A stretch of DNA of 64,000 nucleotides from Zygnema cylindricum (taxonomy: Eukaryota > Streptophyta > Zygnematophyceae > Zygnematales > Zygnemataceae), in contig JBBHKE010003562.1 in the NCBI GenBank assembly GCA_037447655.1, positions 207,458 through 271,457 on the forward strand. The letters are read 5' to 3'. This document shows, in pieces, positions 42,011-54,769 of this stretch. The translations under genes and the position numbers were made by a program. The notes beneath the pieces were generated by a model that saw only the letters and a program-made list of their open reading frames with translations, was not told the origin of the DNA and did not search any database. Each line of letters starts with the position of its first letter. Positions within the stretch are counted from its first letter, which is position 1.

Positions 42011-42690
42011 TTTTAAACATTATGACATTTAATTGATTATGTATGTTGGTGAATTGAGGCATCGGAGACTTTTATGTTAATGTCTCTAAGTTGGACTGGA
42101 AATAGGACTAAGAAATATGAAATATGTTTTAAATATCGCCATGTATCGAATCAATGTATACGAAATCTGCGAGAATACCTCATAATCATCCAAATTTCAA
42201 CTTATGCATTTATTTTGCTCGGCATAATTTCAGATCGCTTGTAAAATGAACTAAAAATGCTTAAGTTGAAAGCAACAGTCAAAAGGACATTTATGAAGGG
42301 TATGGGAGCGTGGAACCCAAGTAAAACCCCCTTAAATTAGGACTAATGATGGAAAAATCGGGATTTTTTACCGGAATCGGGAGTAAAGGGGTCCGCTGCG
42401 CGTCAGGGGAATAAGACGTACAGTTGCGTTTACAGGCCGTACATTTATCTGTAGTGTCCGTACAGTTATCGCCGATAGTTATCGTTATCGGCGTTATCGC
42501 CGATAAGAACCCAATATTATCAGCTACTTATCGGCGATAAGACCGATGTCGATATATTGTACCAATATATCGATTATCGGGAACCCGAAAAATGGTCCAT
42601 ATCGGTTATCGGTAAATCATTACCGATACACAACACTACAAAATAGGTACTGATTGAATTTCGGAAAGGTGCCCTCGATACACAACACTT

Positions 42691-43413
42691 TCCACTTTCT
42701 ATGCCCGGTTAAATCTGTGTCAGGAATTCAGGATTCATTTGGTCAGAGTTTTATTTTCTGGTTTTTTGTGTGGACATTGCGACGTGCGACCGGATTTGCT
42801 TGGACACTTTAGTAATGCTCGCGAAAAGTGACGCACTGCAACTTTTTCGGGCGACGAAAATTCGCACTGCAACTTTTTCTCCACCAATTGGAGCACAATA
42901 TGCTTTTTTTATCAATGCACATTTCTACCAGGTGCTTCTTATTGGCTCATGTTTTCACTGGAGGAGCGGGCGTGCTACACAATCTTTTCGTGCTCAAAAT
43001 TTGGGATGCGTCGCAACAAAAAAATTGAATCGGGCGGCCCCTATTACTCCCAAAATGTTCCGGGAAGCAGCATTCCCCATATTCAATGCTGAAAGTTAAA
43101 ATCGACGGCTTAGATCACTCATCATCCGTGGGGTGGGGTTTGCCATATTCAATTCCCGTAGTTGCAGGGCCCACTGCCTGTCGCCAGTAAATTTTGCAAC
43201 GGCGGTCGCTCGTCCGCAAGTTGAGGCGCGATTAGCGTCTCTCGCCAGCTCGACTGCCAGAAGTACCTCTTTTGCCTGCCACTTCAGGAAAAAATCATAT
43301 CTTCGCCTGACGAACGCAAGATCTTAAAATCTAACGGTTCTCTTCAGCGGTGGCGTATGAAAGTCGTAACTTATACCCCTTACGACGAAGGGCCTTGTAA
43401 AACCCTCATTATC
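42691..43413. other. Unassigned stretch between the hAT nest and the assembly gap
   Basis: Higher GC than its surroundings. One 109-codon frame (42770-43099) and smaller frames show no recognisable domain, and I do not call a gene. It may be unique host sequence. Confidence 0.35.
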
Positions 43414-43423
43414 NNNNNNNNNN
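43414..43423. other. Assembly gap (10 N)
   Basis: Ten undetermined bases at the border of the AAT-rich satellite. The true gap length is unknown, since short fixed runs of N are usually placeholders. Confidence 0.95.
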
Positions 43424-45210
43424 ATAATAATTATGTAAATAATGACAAGAAGAATAATAATGACGTCAATGAATAATAACACCAATAATGATAATGTCAA
43501 TAATGACAAGAAGAGTAATAATGACGTCAATAAATAACAACGCCAATAATAATAATCATAATAACTGCATTCATAATAAGTACAATAATAATAACTGCAA
43601 TAATTATAACTGTAATAATAATAGCTATGACTGGCTTAACAACTGTAATAATAATAAAAAACTCTAAACGACCGTAGAAAACCCTAAGGGTAATAAATAG
43701 TAAGATTAATAATAACGATTATAATAATAAGAACTACAACAATAATAACTGTAACCCTAATAATAATTCTAATAATACTACTAATTATTGTAATATTATT
43801 AACTGTAATAATAATAATTATAATAATAATAACAACGATAACTGTAATACTAACGACTGTGCTACTAATGACTAAAATAATAACGACTGTAAACAATAAT
43901 GACTAAAGTAATAATAACGATAATAATAATAACAACTGCAATAATAGTGACTGTAATAATAATAACCGCAACAATAAATAACTGCAGTAATAATGAGAAG
44001 AACAGTAATAACTGTAATAGTAATAACCACAATAATAAGTAACTGCAGTAATAATAAGAAGAACAGTAATAAATGTATTAATAATAACCACAATAGTAAA
44101 TAACTGCGGTAATAATAAGAAGAATAGTAATAACTGTAATAATAATAACCACAATAATGAATAACTGCAGTGACAATAAGAGGAATAGTAATTACTGTCG
44201 TAATAATAATTACGATAATAATAACTACAACAACATTAACTGGAAAAATAATAACAATCATAATAGCTATGGCTGTAATAATTATTACTGTAATTATAAC
44301 ACTTATGACAATAACAACTATAATAATAATAAAAATTCTAACAATGATAACCGTAATAATGATAATTGTACTAATAGCGATTGCTGGAATAACCATAATT
44401 ACTGCATTCATAATAAGTACAATAATAATTACTGCAATAATTATAACTGTAATAATAATAGCTATGACTGCCATAACAACTGTAATAATAATATAAAACT
44501 CTAAACGACCGTAGAAAACCCTAAGGGTAATAAATAGTAAGAATAATGATAACGATTATAATAATAAGAACTACAACAATAATAACTGTAACTGTAATAA
44601 TGTACTAATAATAATCGCTGGAATAATAATAACTGTAACAATAGTGATTGTAATACTAACGACTGTACTACTAATGACTAAAATAATAACGACTGTAAAC
44701 AATAATGACTATAGTAATAATAACGATAAAAAAAAAAACAACTGCAATAATAATGACTGTAATAATAATAACCACAGCAACAAATGAGTGCAGTAACAAT
44801 AAGAAGAATAGTAACAGATGTAATAATAATAACCACAATAATAAGTAACTGCGGTAATAATAAGTAGAACAGTAATAGATGTAATACTAATAACCACAAC
44901 AATAATAACCACAATAATAAATAACTGCGGTAACAATAAGAAGAATAGTAATAAATGTAATAATAATAACCACAACAATAAATAAGTGCAGTAATAATAA
45001 GAAGAATAAGAAGAACAGTAATAACTGTAATAGTAATAACCACAGTAATAAATAACTGCAGTACTAATCAGAAGAACAGTAATAACTGTAATAATAATAA
45101 CCACAATAATAAATAACTGCAGTAATAATAAGAGGAACAGTAATAGCTGTAATAATAACGACAGTAATAATAATGGCTGAACTAATAATGACTGTAATAA
45201 TAATAAACTC
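43424..45210. repeat. AAT-rich satellite with a 61-bp unit
   Basis: Degenerate (AAT)n sequence organised in 61-bp units: ACTGCAG or ACTGCGG recurs at 43981, 44042, 44103, 44164. A larger block (TACTGCATTCATAATAAGTAC through CTAAACGACCGTAGAAAACC) repeats about 838 bp apart (near 43566 and 44404). Long reading frames on both strands (I/V/T-rich and N-rich peptides) are artefacts of the repeat. Confidence 0.9.
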
Positions 45211-46069
45211 CCTTTAGTGTTAGGACTTTTTTTTTTTTAGCTTTGGTCGGGAACATTGCCGTCAGCTCTGGCAAGTGCTCTAATAAAGTAAAAATATATA
45301 AAGTAAATTAATAAAGAAGTATTTCTTTGTTTTTTTTTGTTTTATTTATTCGTTTATTTATTCCTTTTTTTTTGTTTTTTTTCTTTTTGGGTTCAGGTTC
45401 CTATATAACGTTTGTGGATCGATTATACGGATCTTCGAAACTTGGAGGAGCCGAAATTCGGCAATTTATTAAGGGTTCGATTTGATTTTTTTTCACTACA
45501 TGACAAAAAATTAATTATAACTGTAATAATAACAACTGTATTACTAATGACTGTAATAATTATAACTGTAATAATTATCACTTTCGATGATAAAACGAGT
45601 GCCGGTATGGTAGATGTCACTTGTAGCGCATTGAAGTCGGAGCAAATCATGTACGCGTTCTTTTACTCCATACCGATTCTACTTTTCTGTTATTATTATG
45701 GCTAATCATTAACAACGAACCCGTTTCATTTGATATTTTTAGGAAGAGGAAGCGATTGGCCTGCTTTTAAATCATTCCTGTGTTCTTTTTCTGCTTACTA
45801 GTTGTACTTCTCGTCGTGCCTTTTTGTTATTATCGTCGTCGTTGTAAATGAATAAATGACCGACCGGTTTCGTTCGATGCCTTGAGGAAGAGGGAGGAAT
45901 CGAATCTGCGTTAAACCGTTTCGATGTTCTTTTTTCTTTACTGTTTCTACTTTTTTCTTTTTTACTTGTTTTCTCCTTTTTTTTTCCTCTGTTTCTTTTA
46001 CTTTTTTTGTGATTGTTATTATGGTTGATCAGCGTGTAATCGACTACTTTCCTTCGTTATTTTTTAGGG
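45211..46069. other. Unassigned T-rich stretch
   Basis: Poly-T runs at 45222-45237 and 45325-45400, and a small island of the AAT satellite at 45510-45590. Frames here mix satellite with flanking sequence. No gene is recognised. Confidence 0.4.
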
Positions 46070-47880
46070 CGACGAGAATACCGAATAAAAGTGATTTTTG
46101 GTCTACACAATCTAAATTGATGTACCGAAACAACGACGTTTAAAGTTATTCAAGCTACGGAAGGAGCAAATAAAACTAGTTGTAAACAACAAATGTCCAA
46201 ATGTAAGTAGCAACGAAGGCGTTTAAAGTCCGGCGACAAAGGTACAAGCAATAAAAAAAAATGGTTAGATTTAAGATTCGAAATCTGAATTTCTCTAGAA
46301 AGATTAGAGAATTATATCGCTCAACCCATGTCACGGATCCCCGTCATTGATTTGTCGTCAAGTAAAGTTGATATAAATAGTTGGTAAGAATTTATGTTCA
46401 AAAATATTTATTTCTAGTTTTTCAAGAAAGCCAACAGGTTCACTCGTATGAGGACACTTGAAAAAATTGATGCTGGAGTACGCTATCTACATCGATGTAC
46501 CAACATAATGTTGTTTAATCAGCCTATAGGGCACAATGTAGACATTTAATGTTAAAGGTAAATAGCAATAAACGCGACCAAGATATCAAATATTAGAATT
46601 GGCGAAAAATAAGGTGTCCAACTCCATATTTCATTCATTTGCGTTCACCGATGTCCTATTTTCTATTGTTTTTTATTTAGATCGCCCAATAATTTGTAGC
46701 AACCTATTTTTGTATCCGTAGCAATGTCAAGTTGCCCGTGTTGTTGGTTTTTATTCTATTTTGTGTGTATTTTGGCAAGCTTTACGTGTAACAAGAATTA
46801 TGACAAGCAAACTTTCATAGAGTTCCCTATTCATTGTATTTTAAAAAAATCGACGTAAAAATCAATGGTCATAAAAAAAATCACAACTACCTCTAGTTTG
46901 TTTTTCCAATCTCGAGATTTTTAGATGTAGAAATGGGAATCTGTGTGACGAAAGAATTTTTTTCGAGTACAACCATTTTCTCTGGAAATTTATGTACTTT
47001 GGAAACACATTTTCCTGTAATAAAATTTGCTGATATTTCGTTTGAATCAGGCTGTCGTTTTTACGGGAGCAAAAAAAGCAACGGTGTTGTAAACATAAGA
47101 ATAGAAATTTAGAAATAGCAAATGTTCCCGTGTGGGCTTTCTAATTTTTTCTCGATTTGTTATCATCTGAATCGGACTAAATATATTCTAAATTTATACA
47201 CTTGTTTTCTTTGTTTTGTAAAGACCTTAAGAATGCTGAATAACATGTGTTAGGTTCGGTGTGAAAATAACAATTCTTTTGCTTCGTCTCAGGTACAGGT
47301 CTATTTTCAAAGTTGTTTCAGTTTCAGTTATGTTGGCATGTGAATTTATGTTGCGTCCGATTCGCGTATTCCTGTACGGTCGTTATTGTTTTTTGTGCAG
47401 TTTTATCGATTTTAGTGCGTTGAATGTCCTTTCAGTTTCGCGCGCCATTCTGTTTCGGGGCTTGAATCTTGTTAGGCTCACCCCGCCTGTGGACTCCGAC
47501 GCCCTTATGTCAGTTTTCTGCTGTGGAGTGGCGGTTAGTTGTCAGTCGTTAGAAGGTATTTTAGCAGGTGTCTAGATCAGTGTTGAACGTGGAGAAAAGA
47601 GGAGGAAGGAACATTGTCTTAAAAGGCTCCAATTGAATATATGACTTTGATTGGAGAACATGTGTGCTTTATTATAATGCATGCTCGCTTCCTCGTATTC
47701 TCTATGTGATGGTGTGAAACATCTCAGAATCTTATATGCCGTGCTCTCTTTCTATAAACATTTTTACTGTAAAGGTTAAAAATGTTGTTTTTTGCTCCAA
47801 ATTCACGAGCAAGTGATTTTGCCTTTTTTTTTTTAATTATACATTGCAGGTCGGAATATATTTTCTTTGGAAATTTATCA

Positions 47881-48880
47881 CGCTGTGCACCGTAGTGAAA
47901 TATGATATGATAGATTCACTTAATAGTAAAAGAAAAGACAAGATAGCATGCGGAAGCAAAGATTGCAAGAAGAGAACACTCCAGAAAAAGGCAAATATAT
48001 TTCACCGGAAATTTTCCCCTCTTACATAAGATAAACTTGTCCGAAAACGACTAAGTCCTAAATACTCCAACTCCAACCAAACAAACTACACCGCGAATCG
48101 TTATTAGTGTCAAAGTTTAAATATCGATGAAGAAAATTTACCTTAATGGATGCTAATTAAGAATTTGAAAATTTTCAAAAAAAAGGTGTATTCTAATTTC
48201 GGCGTTTATGCTAATTTGGGAACAGCAAAATTGAAATATTCGCCGTACGATTATATACATTGATATATGTATCCGTACAAAGTATTAGAAATCGTACGCC
48301 GTCGCGAATTTAAATATCCGTACATGCTATACTACTTTACGTGTCAGAATAATCCCGTTTTTTTGAGCGCAAGTTCCTATGTGTGCGCGTCTGATTTAAT
48401 TCATTTTTTGTAAGTTTTCACTTAAAAAGGTACAGATATGTACGGTCTGATATAGACCGTACACCACACTATTCATATTTTATTGTACTTTCGGGCTTTA
48501 CTTTATTTTGTATGGTACCTTAATTAACGTCAAGGAAAAATAAAAAATCATGTATCCTATTTGAAAAAAAAAAATCAATATTTTAAGAACCCAAATTAGT
48601 GACTTTGACACTAATAACGATTCGCGGTGTACCACTCGATCGCACGTCGTACAAAGGTACGCGCGCGAACCAATTAAAACAGAGTACCAACGAAACTACA
48701 TACTGTACGCGGTACTCCACGAAAACATAAGACCGCCGTACATATATAAAGTACTAAAGCACTACGCGCGCGAAACCACACCAAACTATATTTAAACTAA
48801 ACTAAACACACCGCGCCAAACAAAACCGCACGCTAACTAAATAAATTATGTTACGGCGCTCAACAAAACTGAGACGCCGT
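47881..48880. other. Unassigned AT-rich spacer
   Basis: No gene seen. Many short GTAC and CGTAC words and one shared phrase (AACGATTCGCGGTGTA, forward near 48616 and inverted near 48090) suggest local rearrangement. Confidence 0.35.
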
Positions 48881-49369
48881 TTCACAATGAACCTAACAAA
48901 ATAGTGATAGAGACGGTAGGTATTGCAAAACTTGCGATAGAAGAATCATCAAGGTACGAACGGGGTAAGAATGACAAAAAACTTTTAGTACGTTATTTAA
49001 TATGAACTTTTCGCACTGTCTTTTAAGTACAGTCCGACGTGTAAATTGTAGCACGAAATTACAGTAGAGTAACCCAGGCCGGACTGCCGTACGCAGCACA
49101 AAAGTACGGTATTCCAAAAGGATTTCAGGAGTCAATCCGAAGGACCGTTTTTCGGATGAGACAAGCGGATATTCCTCAGATTTGTTCAAAGTGGCCACGT
49201 CACTTCGGACGGGGGGATGCAAAAAAACCGCCAAAAAATCTTTGCCGGAGTGTATCCTGTTCGTCGTTTGCCTCCCCTTTTTGTCTTTTATTAGGTTGTT
49301 TGAAATCTTCATTGGTACAGCTAGACTGTCCGTTTGTACAGACGTGACATTCAAACCGTACGGATAAAA

Positions 49370-49770
49370 AACTTTGACATATCGAATGTACAAACATTGC
49401 AGTCAGATTGTGCACCTGAAAATCTTTGACGTACGGTCGCACGAAAATTACATTCAGACTCTACGCTTGAAAATCTTTGACGAATGGTCGTACAAATCTT
49501 TTGTACATCTCAAAATCTTCGACGGACAGTACAGTAGTACAAATATTAACGTTCAGACTGTACACCTGAATAACGTTGACTTACGGCTGCACAAATGTTA
49601 CATTCTACGCTTGAAATCCTTTGACGAGGGATCAAACAAAGGTTACATTCAATTTTTAAGGTTGAAAAGCTTTGACTACCGGTCGTACCGGTCGTACGTT
49701 TAGATCGTACGTTTGAATATCTTTGACTAGCGCGCGTACAAATCTTGCATTCAGATAGTACGCTTAGAAA
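49370..49770 (+). promoter_or_regulatory. TTTGAC repeat array upstream of secreted-protein gene 1
   Basis: About eight diverged units of 40-60 bp, each with ACATTCAGA, then CTTGAAAATCTTTGAC or a variant (49374, 49421, 49471, 49569, 49616, 49667, 49715). TTGAC is the core of the W-box bound by WRKY factors, and two units have the full TTGACT form. It ends about 330 bp before the TATA box. Confidence 0.5.
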
Positions 49771-50097
49771 AATCTCTGATTTTTTTCAATATCTGAACAA
49801 AAGATACACCCAAAATATGGCACATACGCGAAGTTAGTACACTGGCACGACCTCGTGGGAAATAGGCCAAATTACCGTACATAAACGCTAGTTTCAAATG
49901 ACCCACTTCCGGCCCGACGGGGAGAAGTCCTTCGGTGCCGTACAAACTCCAACAGATTCCTGTAGCGGCGATTGGCGGCAGCCGTACACTTTTGCCAAAT
50001 TCCCGTGCCGCGTCAATTTAGATCTTTTTCCCAGACAAGAGCCACGCTTCTCCTAAAAGTCTGCTCCCAAAAACCGGAGACCACTCCGACGACGACA

Positions 50098-50106
50098 CTA
50101 TATATG
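50098..50106 (+). promoter_or_regulatory. TATA box of secreted-protein gene 1
   Basis: CTATATATG 132 bp before the ATG, followed by a CT-rich leader (CTCTCTATTTCC, CTCTCTCGCTCTCAG) typical of plant 5' untranslated regions. The same box lies at the same distance from gene 2. Confidence 0.7.
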
Positions 50107-50237
50107 AACAGTTTCCATCTTCAACATCAAACCAGGCTGCCCCTCTTCCTTCCACTTCCGCTCTCGCTCGCTCTCCCGTTATCAACTCGTTTTCTCCTTC
50201 CCCTATTCTCTCTATTTCCTTTCTCTCTCGCTCTCAG

Positions 50238-50702
50238 ATGGCGAATTCTCTCGCTTCCGCACTTCTCTTGGTCATTGCGGCGGCCATGGTTTGCCACGTG
50301 GCAGCCGATTCCCTTCCGAAAAACATATCCAAAGCAGCCTACTCCGTAAGCGATCCTCCGACGTTTTTCGAAAAAAATTATGTCCCTCTGGCCGGACTTA
50401 AACCCGTAGCGCTGAATTCCACCTCTCCTAAGGGAGTCAGTCCTAAGGGATATTGCGCGTGGACCACCACCCAAACATTATATTTCCCCGGCGGATATAC
50501 CTACCAGGGAATTCTGAACAATCGATTTTTACCCAATTCTTACGTCCATTACTTCCAGGTCCTTATCCGTCAAAACAGTTACTATTCGGCTTCTGGAATT
50601 TGGTGGTATGTCGACCGATCCAATTATAATTGCTATCTCGCGGCCAGTTATGTCACTTATTCCGCATCTCGGATCTCATCCCAAGTCTATCTCTGCTGCT
50701 AA
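50238..50702 (+). CDS. Small secreted protein, unknown family (copy 1, 154 aa)
   Basis: A single-exon gene. Residues 1-23 form a clear signal peptide (LLLVIAAAMVCHVAA, likely cut before D24), so the product enters the secretory path. The mature 131 residues are tyrosine- and serine-rich with four cysteines (C73, C132, C153, C154), two N-glycosylation sequons (N29-I-S, N60-S-T) and probable beta-strand stretches (YVHYFQVLIRQN, IWWYVDRSNY). The start is fixed by the TATA box and leader. A possible poly(A) signal AATAAA lies at 50907. I do not recognise the family; small size, secretion and terminal cysteines suit a wall or defence protein, but that is inference. Confidence 0.82.
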   Translation: MANSLASALLLVIAAAMVCHVAADSLPKNISKAAYSVSDPPTFFEKNYVPLAGLKPVALNSTSPKGVSPKGYCAWTTTQTLYFPGGYTYQGILNNRFLPNSYVHYFQVLIRQNSYYSASGIWWYVDRSNYNCYLAASYVTYSASRISSQVYLCC

Positions 50703-52480
50703 TTTGGCGACACGCGGCAGTCAGGGGTCAACGATTGACCACGTGCAACTAAAGGATTGAGCGAGTGGAGCATGGCAGTCCAAGGTTTTACTGTTTCTGC
50801 AACTGAATTTGGCATTTTCCTTTCGGTTAGTGTTTGCCGTTGATCGCTTGACACGCGGCAGACGTACTGCAGTACTAGCCGGCAGAATGTCAATTTATTT
50901 TGAAAAAATAAACAGTTAATTATCCATTCTGGAAATGGCGAATGAGGGTTGCAAGTATTGCAAATGTATTTCCTTGTCTCCCGTTTAGCAAGAAGTTGAG
51001 GATTTGGGATCCTGTAGCTGGTAGGAACGGGTTTCTCACTTTTTGAGAAAAATTTTGGGGTTTTAAAAATTATAGTGGATGTTAGCATGGGTGTTTTCGA
51101 CAAATATAAGTAACTTCTTTGCGTGTTTCTGGTGGTTTTCTTGTTGGATTTTTACTTTTGTCATCTTGGTGCTTTTCTTGGTTCATTGAGATCGGTGGTT
51201 TATTTCCACTTTATAGTAGCTACATCGAACCAATAATACCAAACCTTTTCTGGGGTTTAAATTTTGGACGCTTTTTGTGGAAATTGGGAAAGTCGGTTAT
51301 TTTTTCTTTGTGTTTATTTGTTCGGTTGTTTTTTGTTTTCTTGAAACTGTGCCATCTGTTTCACGTTTGCTTATGATTCGTTACTCTCAAGGAGGTCGCC
51401 ATAGTCCCAAAAATACACATTCACAATAGTTGCCTGAAACATAACAATTTTTTTTTTTTTTTTTTGCTAAAATGTGAATTCTCAAGCAAATAGAGATACC
51501 GAATGTTGTATATTTAGAACAAGGCAGAATTGAATTGTGCTCTTTTCTCTTTCCTCGTTTAAATTTAATGAACATATTGGTAAGTTTCTAAAGGAAGATG
51601 AATTGTGTCGGTTGGTGTTTGCCTTAGTTCGTGAATTTTCAGCAAAAGACAAAATTTTAACACGTGTTTTAATAAACACGTGTTTCACTATTCTTACGAT
51701 CTTCAAATACGAAAATTCAAGTGGATAGGTAATAAATTTAATTAGCTTATTATTATGACAGTAATCGAGAATGCAAAAAGCCCACATAGGAAAATTTGTT
51801 TATCGTTTGAAAGTTTTACTGTTAATTTTTTTTGCCTTTTTCTCTCGTGACTAAAAGTGCCTATTTCAAACGAAATAAAAGCAATTTTCACAACCAGAAA
51901 ACTTGTATCCACAGGAATTTTATAAGAAGAAATTAATATAGTCGAAAAAAAAATCTTTGAAGCACACTGATTCCCACATTTATAGCTGAAAATCGTGAAA
52001 TGAGAAAATAAAATATACATAGTTGTGGTTTTTTTGATGAATATTAATCTTTACACTGATCGTTTTAGCAAACGTTGAATAAGGTAGTACAATAAAAGTT
52101 TGCTTGTCATTGGAAAAAAAAAACAAAAACGACACCGTCGGCAACTTGATGTTATTACCAACATAGAAATCAGTTGCTAATTTTTACCGGGTCATCACCA
52201 CAAAAAATTACATTAATAAGGGTAAGCGAAGAACGTGAATGAGTGACAAATAAATCTAGACTATTTTTTCTTCACAGATTTTTAATCTTCGATACCTTTA
52301 ATCTCCTACTTTAAACGCATTCTTGCTACCTACCTTAATCCGTTTCATGTCTACATTTTGTGTTTTTATATACCTTTTGCACGCTGGGCAAATTTTAGCA
52401 TCATTCTTTTGGAATATCAATTTAGCTAGCATCGACCGAAAATGCTCTCTATCCGGTATTCTCACATGGCGAACTTCTGT
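50703..52480. other. 3' flank of gene 1, duplicated spacer
   Basis: AT-rich non-coding sequence with a counterpart at 56269-58030. Short reading frames are not shared in frame between the copies. No other gene is recognised. Confidence 0.5.
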
Positions 52481-54769
52481 GAGAATAACGAATAAAAGTA
52501 TTTTTGGTCTACACAATCTAAATCGATGTACCAAAACAATGACGCTTAAGTTTATTCAACCTACGGAAGGAGCGAATAAAACTAGTTTTAAACAAGAAAT
52601 GCCCAAATGTAAGTAGCAATGAAGGCGTTTAAAGTCCGGCGAAAAAAGGTACAAACAATAAAAAAATGGTGAAATTTAAGAATCAAAAGCTGAATTTGTC
52701 TAGAAAGATTAGAGAATTACTTCACTGAACCCTTTTAATGAATCCCCGTCATGAATTCGTCGTCAAGTAAAGTTGTTATACATAGATGGTAAGATTTTAT
52801 GTTCAAATGTATTTTTCTAGTTGTTCAAGAAAGCCAATAGGTACCCTTAAAGAGTGCCACGTGTCCATTTTTCAGAGGTTTGTCTTGGCAGGAATTTGTC
52901 TTCGTCGTCTTTCTGCGAGAGTGTGGTGGAGAGGTTTGGTTTCGGAGAGAGGAAGGGAAAGGAGGAGGAGAGAATCCAGAAATCGGAGGAGAGAATCGAG
53001 AAATCGGAGGAGCGTAGGGGAAGGGAGCTACAGTGTTGTTCTATAGAGAGGAGAGAAAACAGAAAAGTGCGAAGACAAAAATAATTTGAAAAGTGCGAAC
53101 ATTTTTCTTTTTCGTGTAAGTGTGAAGACAAATATAATTTGAAAAGTGCGGTAATATCTTTTTTACATGTTTTCTCCTTTTCTTTTCCTCTGTTTATTTT
53201 ACCTTTTTTGTAATTGTTATTATGGTTGATCAGCGTGTAATCGACTAATTTCATTCGGTGTTTTTTAGGGCCACAAGAAATCGAACCTAAAATGATGTTA
53301 GTACGTCAATTAATGTTAATTCCGCTCCGCTTAGTCTTGTACGATTGAGATTGTCCTTTAGGTTTTGCGCGCCATTCTGCTTCGGGGCTTGAATGTCTTG
53401 TTAGGCGCACGTCCGCTTGCGGACTCCGACGCCCTTATGTTAGTTTTCCATTTGCTGTGCAGTGGTTGTTAGTCGTCGTTCGTTAAAATGTATTTTAGCA
53501 GGTGTTTAAATCAGTGTTGAACATGGAAAAAAGAGGAGGAAGGAACATTATTGTAAAAGGCTTCAATTAAATATATGACTTTGATTGGAGGACATTTGTG
53601 CTTTATTGGAATGCCTGTTCGCATCCTCGTATCCTCTATGTGATGGTGTGAAACATCTCAGGTTCTTATTTGTCGTGCTCAATTTCTTTTTATCAACATG
53701 TTTGACGTAGAGGTTGAAAATGTGGTTTTTTGCTCCGAATTCATGAGCAAGTGATTTCTCTTTTTTAAGAAAAGGAAGATATTGCATGACGCAAATAATC
53801 TTTCTTTGGAAATTTAGCTCGCTGCGCACTATATTAAAACGAGGGAAAAGGCAAGAGGGCATTCTTTTCTGTTTACATTTGAATTATTGCATTGCACATC
53901 CGCACTTGCTAGAGAATTGAGTTGTAAACGAAAAGAGAAAAAACGTTGTAGTTCAGGCAAATGTTGTGCGTGTATTTTTTTGGGGAAGGCGGGGACCTCG
54001 TTGAGAGTGGCAAATATGATCAACACATGGCAGAACTTTCAAACAAACAAAAAGAAATGAATTTCCGAATTTCCACGAAAAGCTTTTGAAGCATAAATTC
54101 CATCAACAGTTTGAAAAAGGGTCGTTCAAGGGAGCGACTACAAAGTGGGAATCGGCCAATCCAAAAAACCAAAGAAAGTAAACGAGGAAAAATAATGCGA
54201 GTCGGAAGTCGCAATCGGGTACCCGAATCCGTACCCGACCGACCACGTCGGATCCGGAACCGATTCGGGTGCCAAATTTTGGGAGCCGGCCGGATTCGGG
54301 CCGGTGATTCACAAAAAAAATAAAAATAGGGTACTGTCGGGTAATCCAAAAACAATTTTTTTTGAAGGTTTTGTACTGTCCATACTATCCAACATTACTG
54401 TGATTTGTACTCTTGGTATCGTGGAAGGTATAAGGGAGATGTACGACTAATTTTGTACTTATTCAGGTAGGTACCAGGGGGGAACGAGTAGTCGCAAAAA
54501 TCGAGTTTCGGTTATCTTTTATCATCGTAAACGCGTATCGGGTAACGGATAACAATTTAGTAGCGTGACATAACCCGGTCGGGTATCGGGTGTTCAGATT
54601 TAAAAAAAAAAAATGTCGGTTTTGGGTATCTAAAATTTTGACTTTTGCGACCTCAGATGCGAGTTTTGTCCCGATATTTTTGGTTACCGATTTTGTTGGA
54701 TATCGTAAAGGTAAGTTACTCGAAATGTTGTGTGGCGACAAGAAAATGTTACCGGCGAGATATTTAAAT
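52481..54769. other. Spacer module and unit-specific insert
   Basis: 52481-53870 repeats the 46070-47880 module, with an AG-rich block at 52970-53060 containing GAGAATC.AGAAATCGGAG repeats. 53871-54769 has no counterpart in the other units. It includes GC-rich CGGGTACCCGAATCC words at 54215-54300 and 54560-54595, perhaps a small non-autonomous transposon. No gene is recognised. Confidence 0.4.

Larger units (their letters stand above)
32251..42638 (+). mobile_element. hAT transposon (hAT-1) with 8-bp target duplication
   Basis: Ends TAGTGTTGTGTAT and ATACACAACACTA form the terminal inverted repeats. The flanking 8 bp CAAAATAG occur exactly on both sides (32243-32250, 42639-42646), the hallmark of hAT transposition. 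It holds a broken transposase and two blocks of 124-bp minisatellite separated by a 6.1-kb insertion. Without that insertion the hAT would be about 4.3 kb, normal for an autonomous member. It inserted close to the right end of hAT-2. Confidence 0.93.
25322..42690 (+). mobile_element. Old hAT transposon (hAT-2), host of a nest of insertions
   Basis: The left end near 25322 (ATTGTTTTGTATCGAGTACC) and the right end (GGTGCCCTCGATACACAACACT, ending about 42690) are inverted repeats. Between them lie decayed hAT transposase pieces at 25970-26702 and 31007-31216, split by a Copia, and AT-rich 3' sequence up to 32250. A second hAT then splits off the last 52 bp. Subtracting the insertions leaves about 2.7 kb. 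No target duplication is recognisable at its own ends. Confidence 0.6.

Noticed and set aside
25322-42690. 8-bp target duplication for hAT-2
   Set aside because: Flanks GGGACGGA and TCCACTTT do not match, so the outer edges of hAT-2 rest on the inverted ends and transposase relics only.
43681-43695. Telomere-like AACCCTAAGGG near 43680 and again near 44516
   Set aside because: Only a single CCCTAA unit each time, within the higher-order satellite. Not a telomeric array.
43684-45104. Long hydrophobic reading frames on the minus strand (I/V/L/Y-rich) and N-rich frames on the plus strand
   Set aside because: They are translations of the AAT-rich satellite in shifting phases. No start context, no domain, and frames change at each 61-bp unit.
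47261-47575. 104-codon frame as a host gene
   Set aside because: The homologous module at about 53330-53560 does not keep the frame, and no domain is recognisable.
52847-53254. Arginine/glutamate-rich frames near 52850-53250
   Set aside because: They come from a local AG-rich repeat (GAGAATC.AGAAATCGGAG). Frames overlap on both strands without other support.
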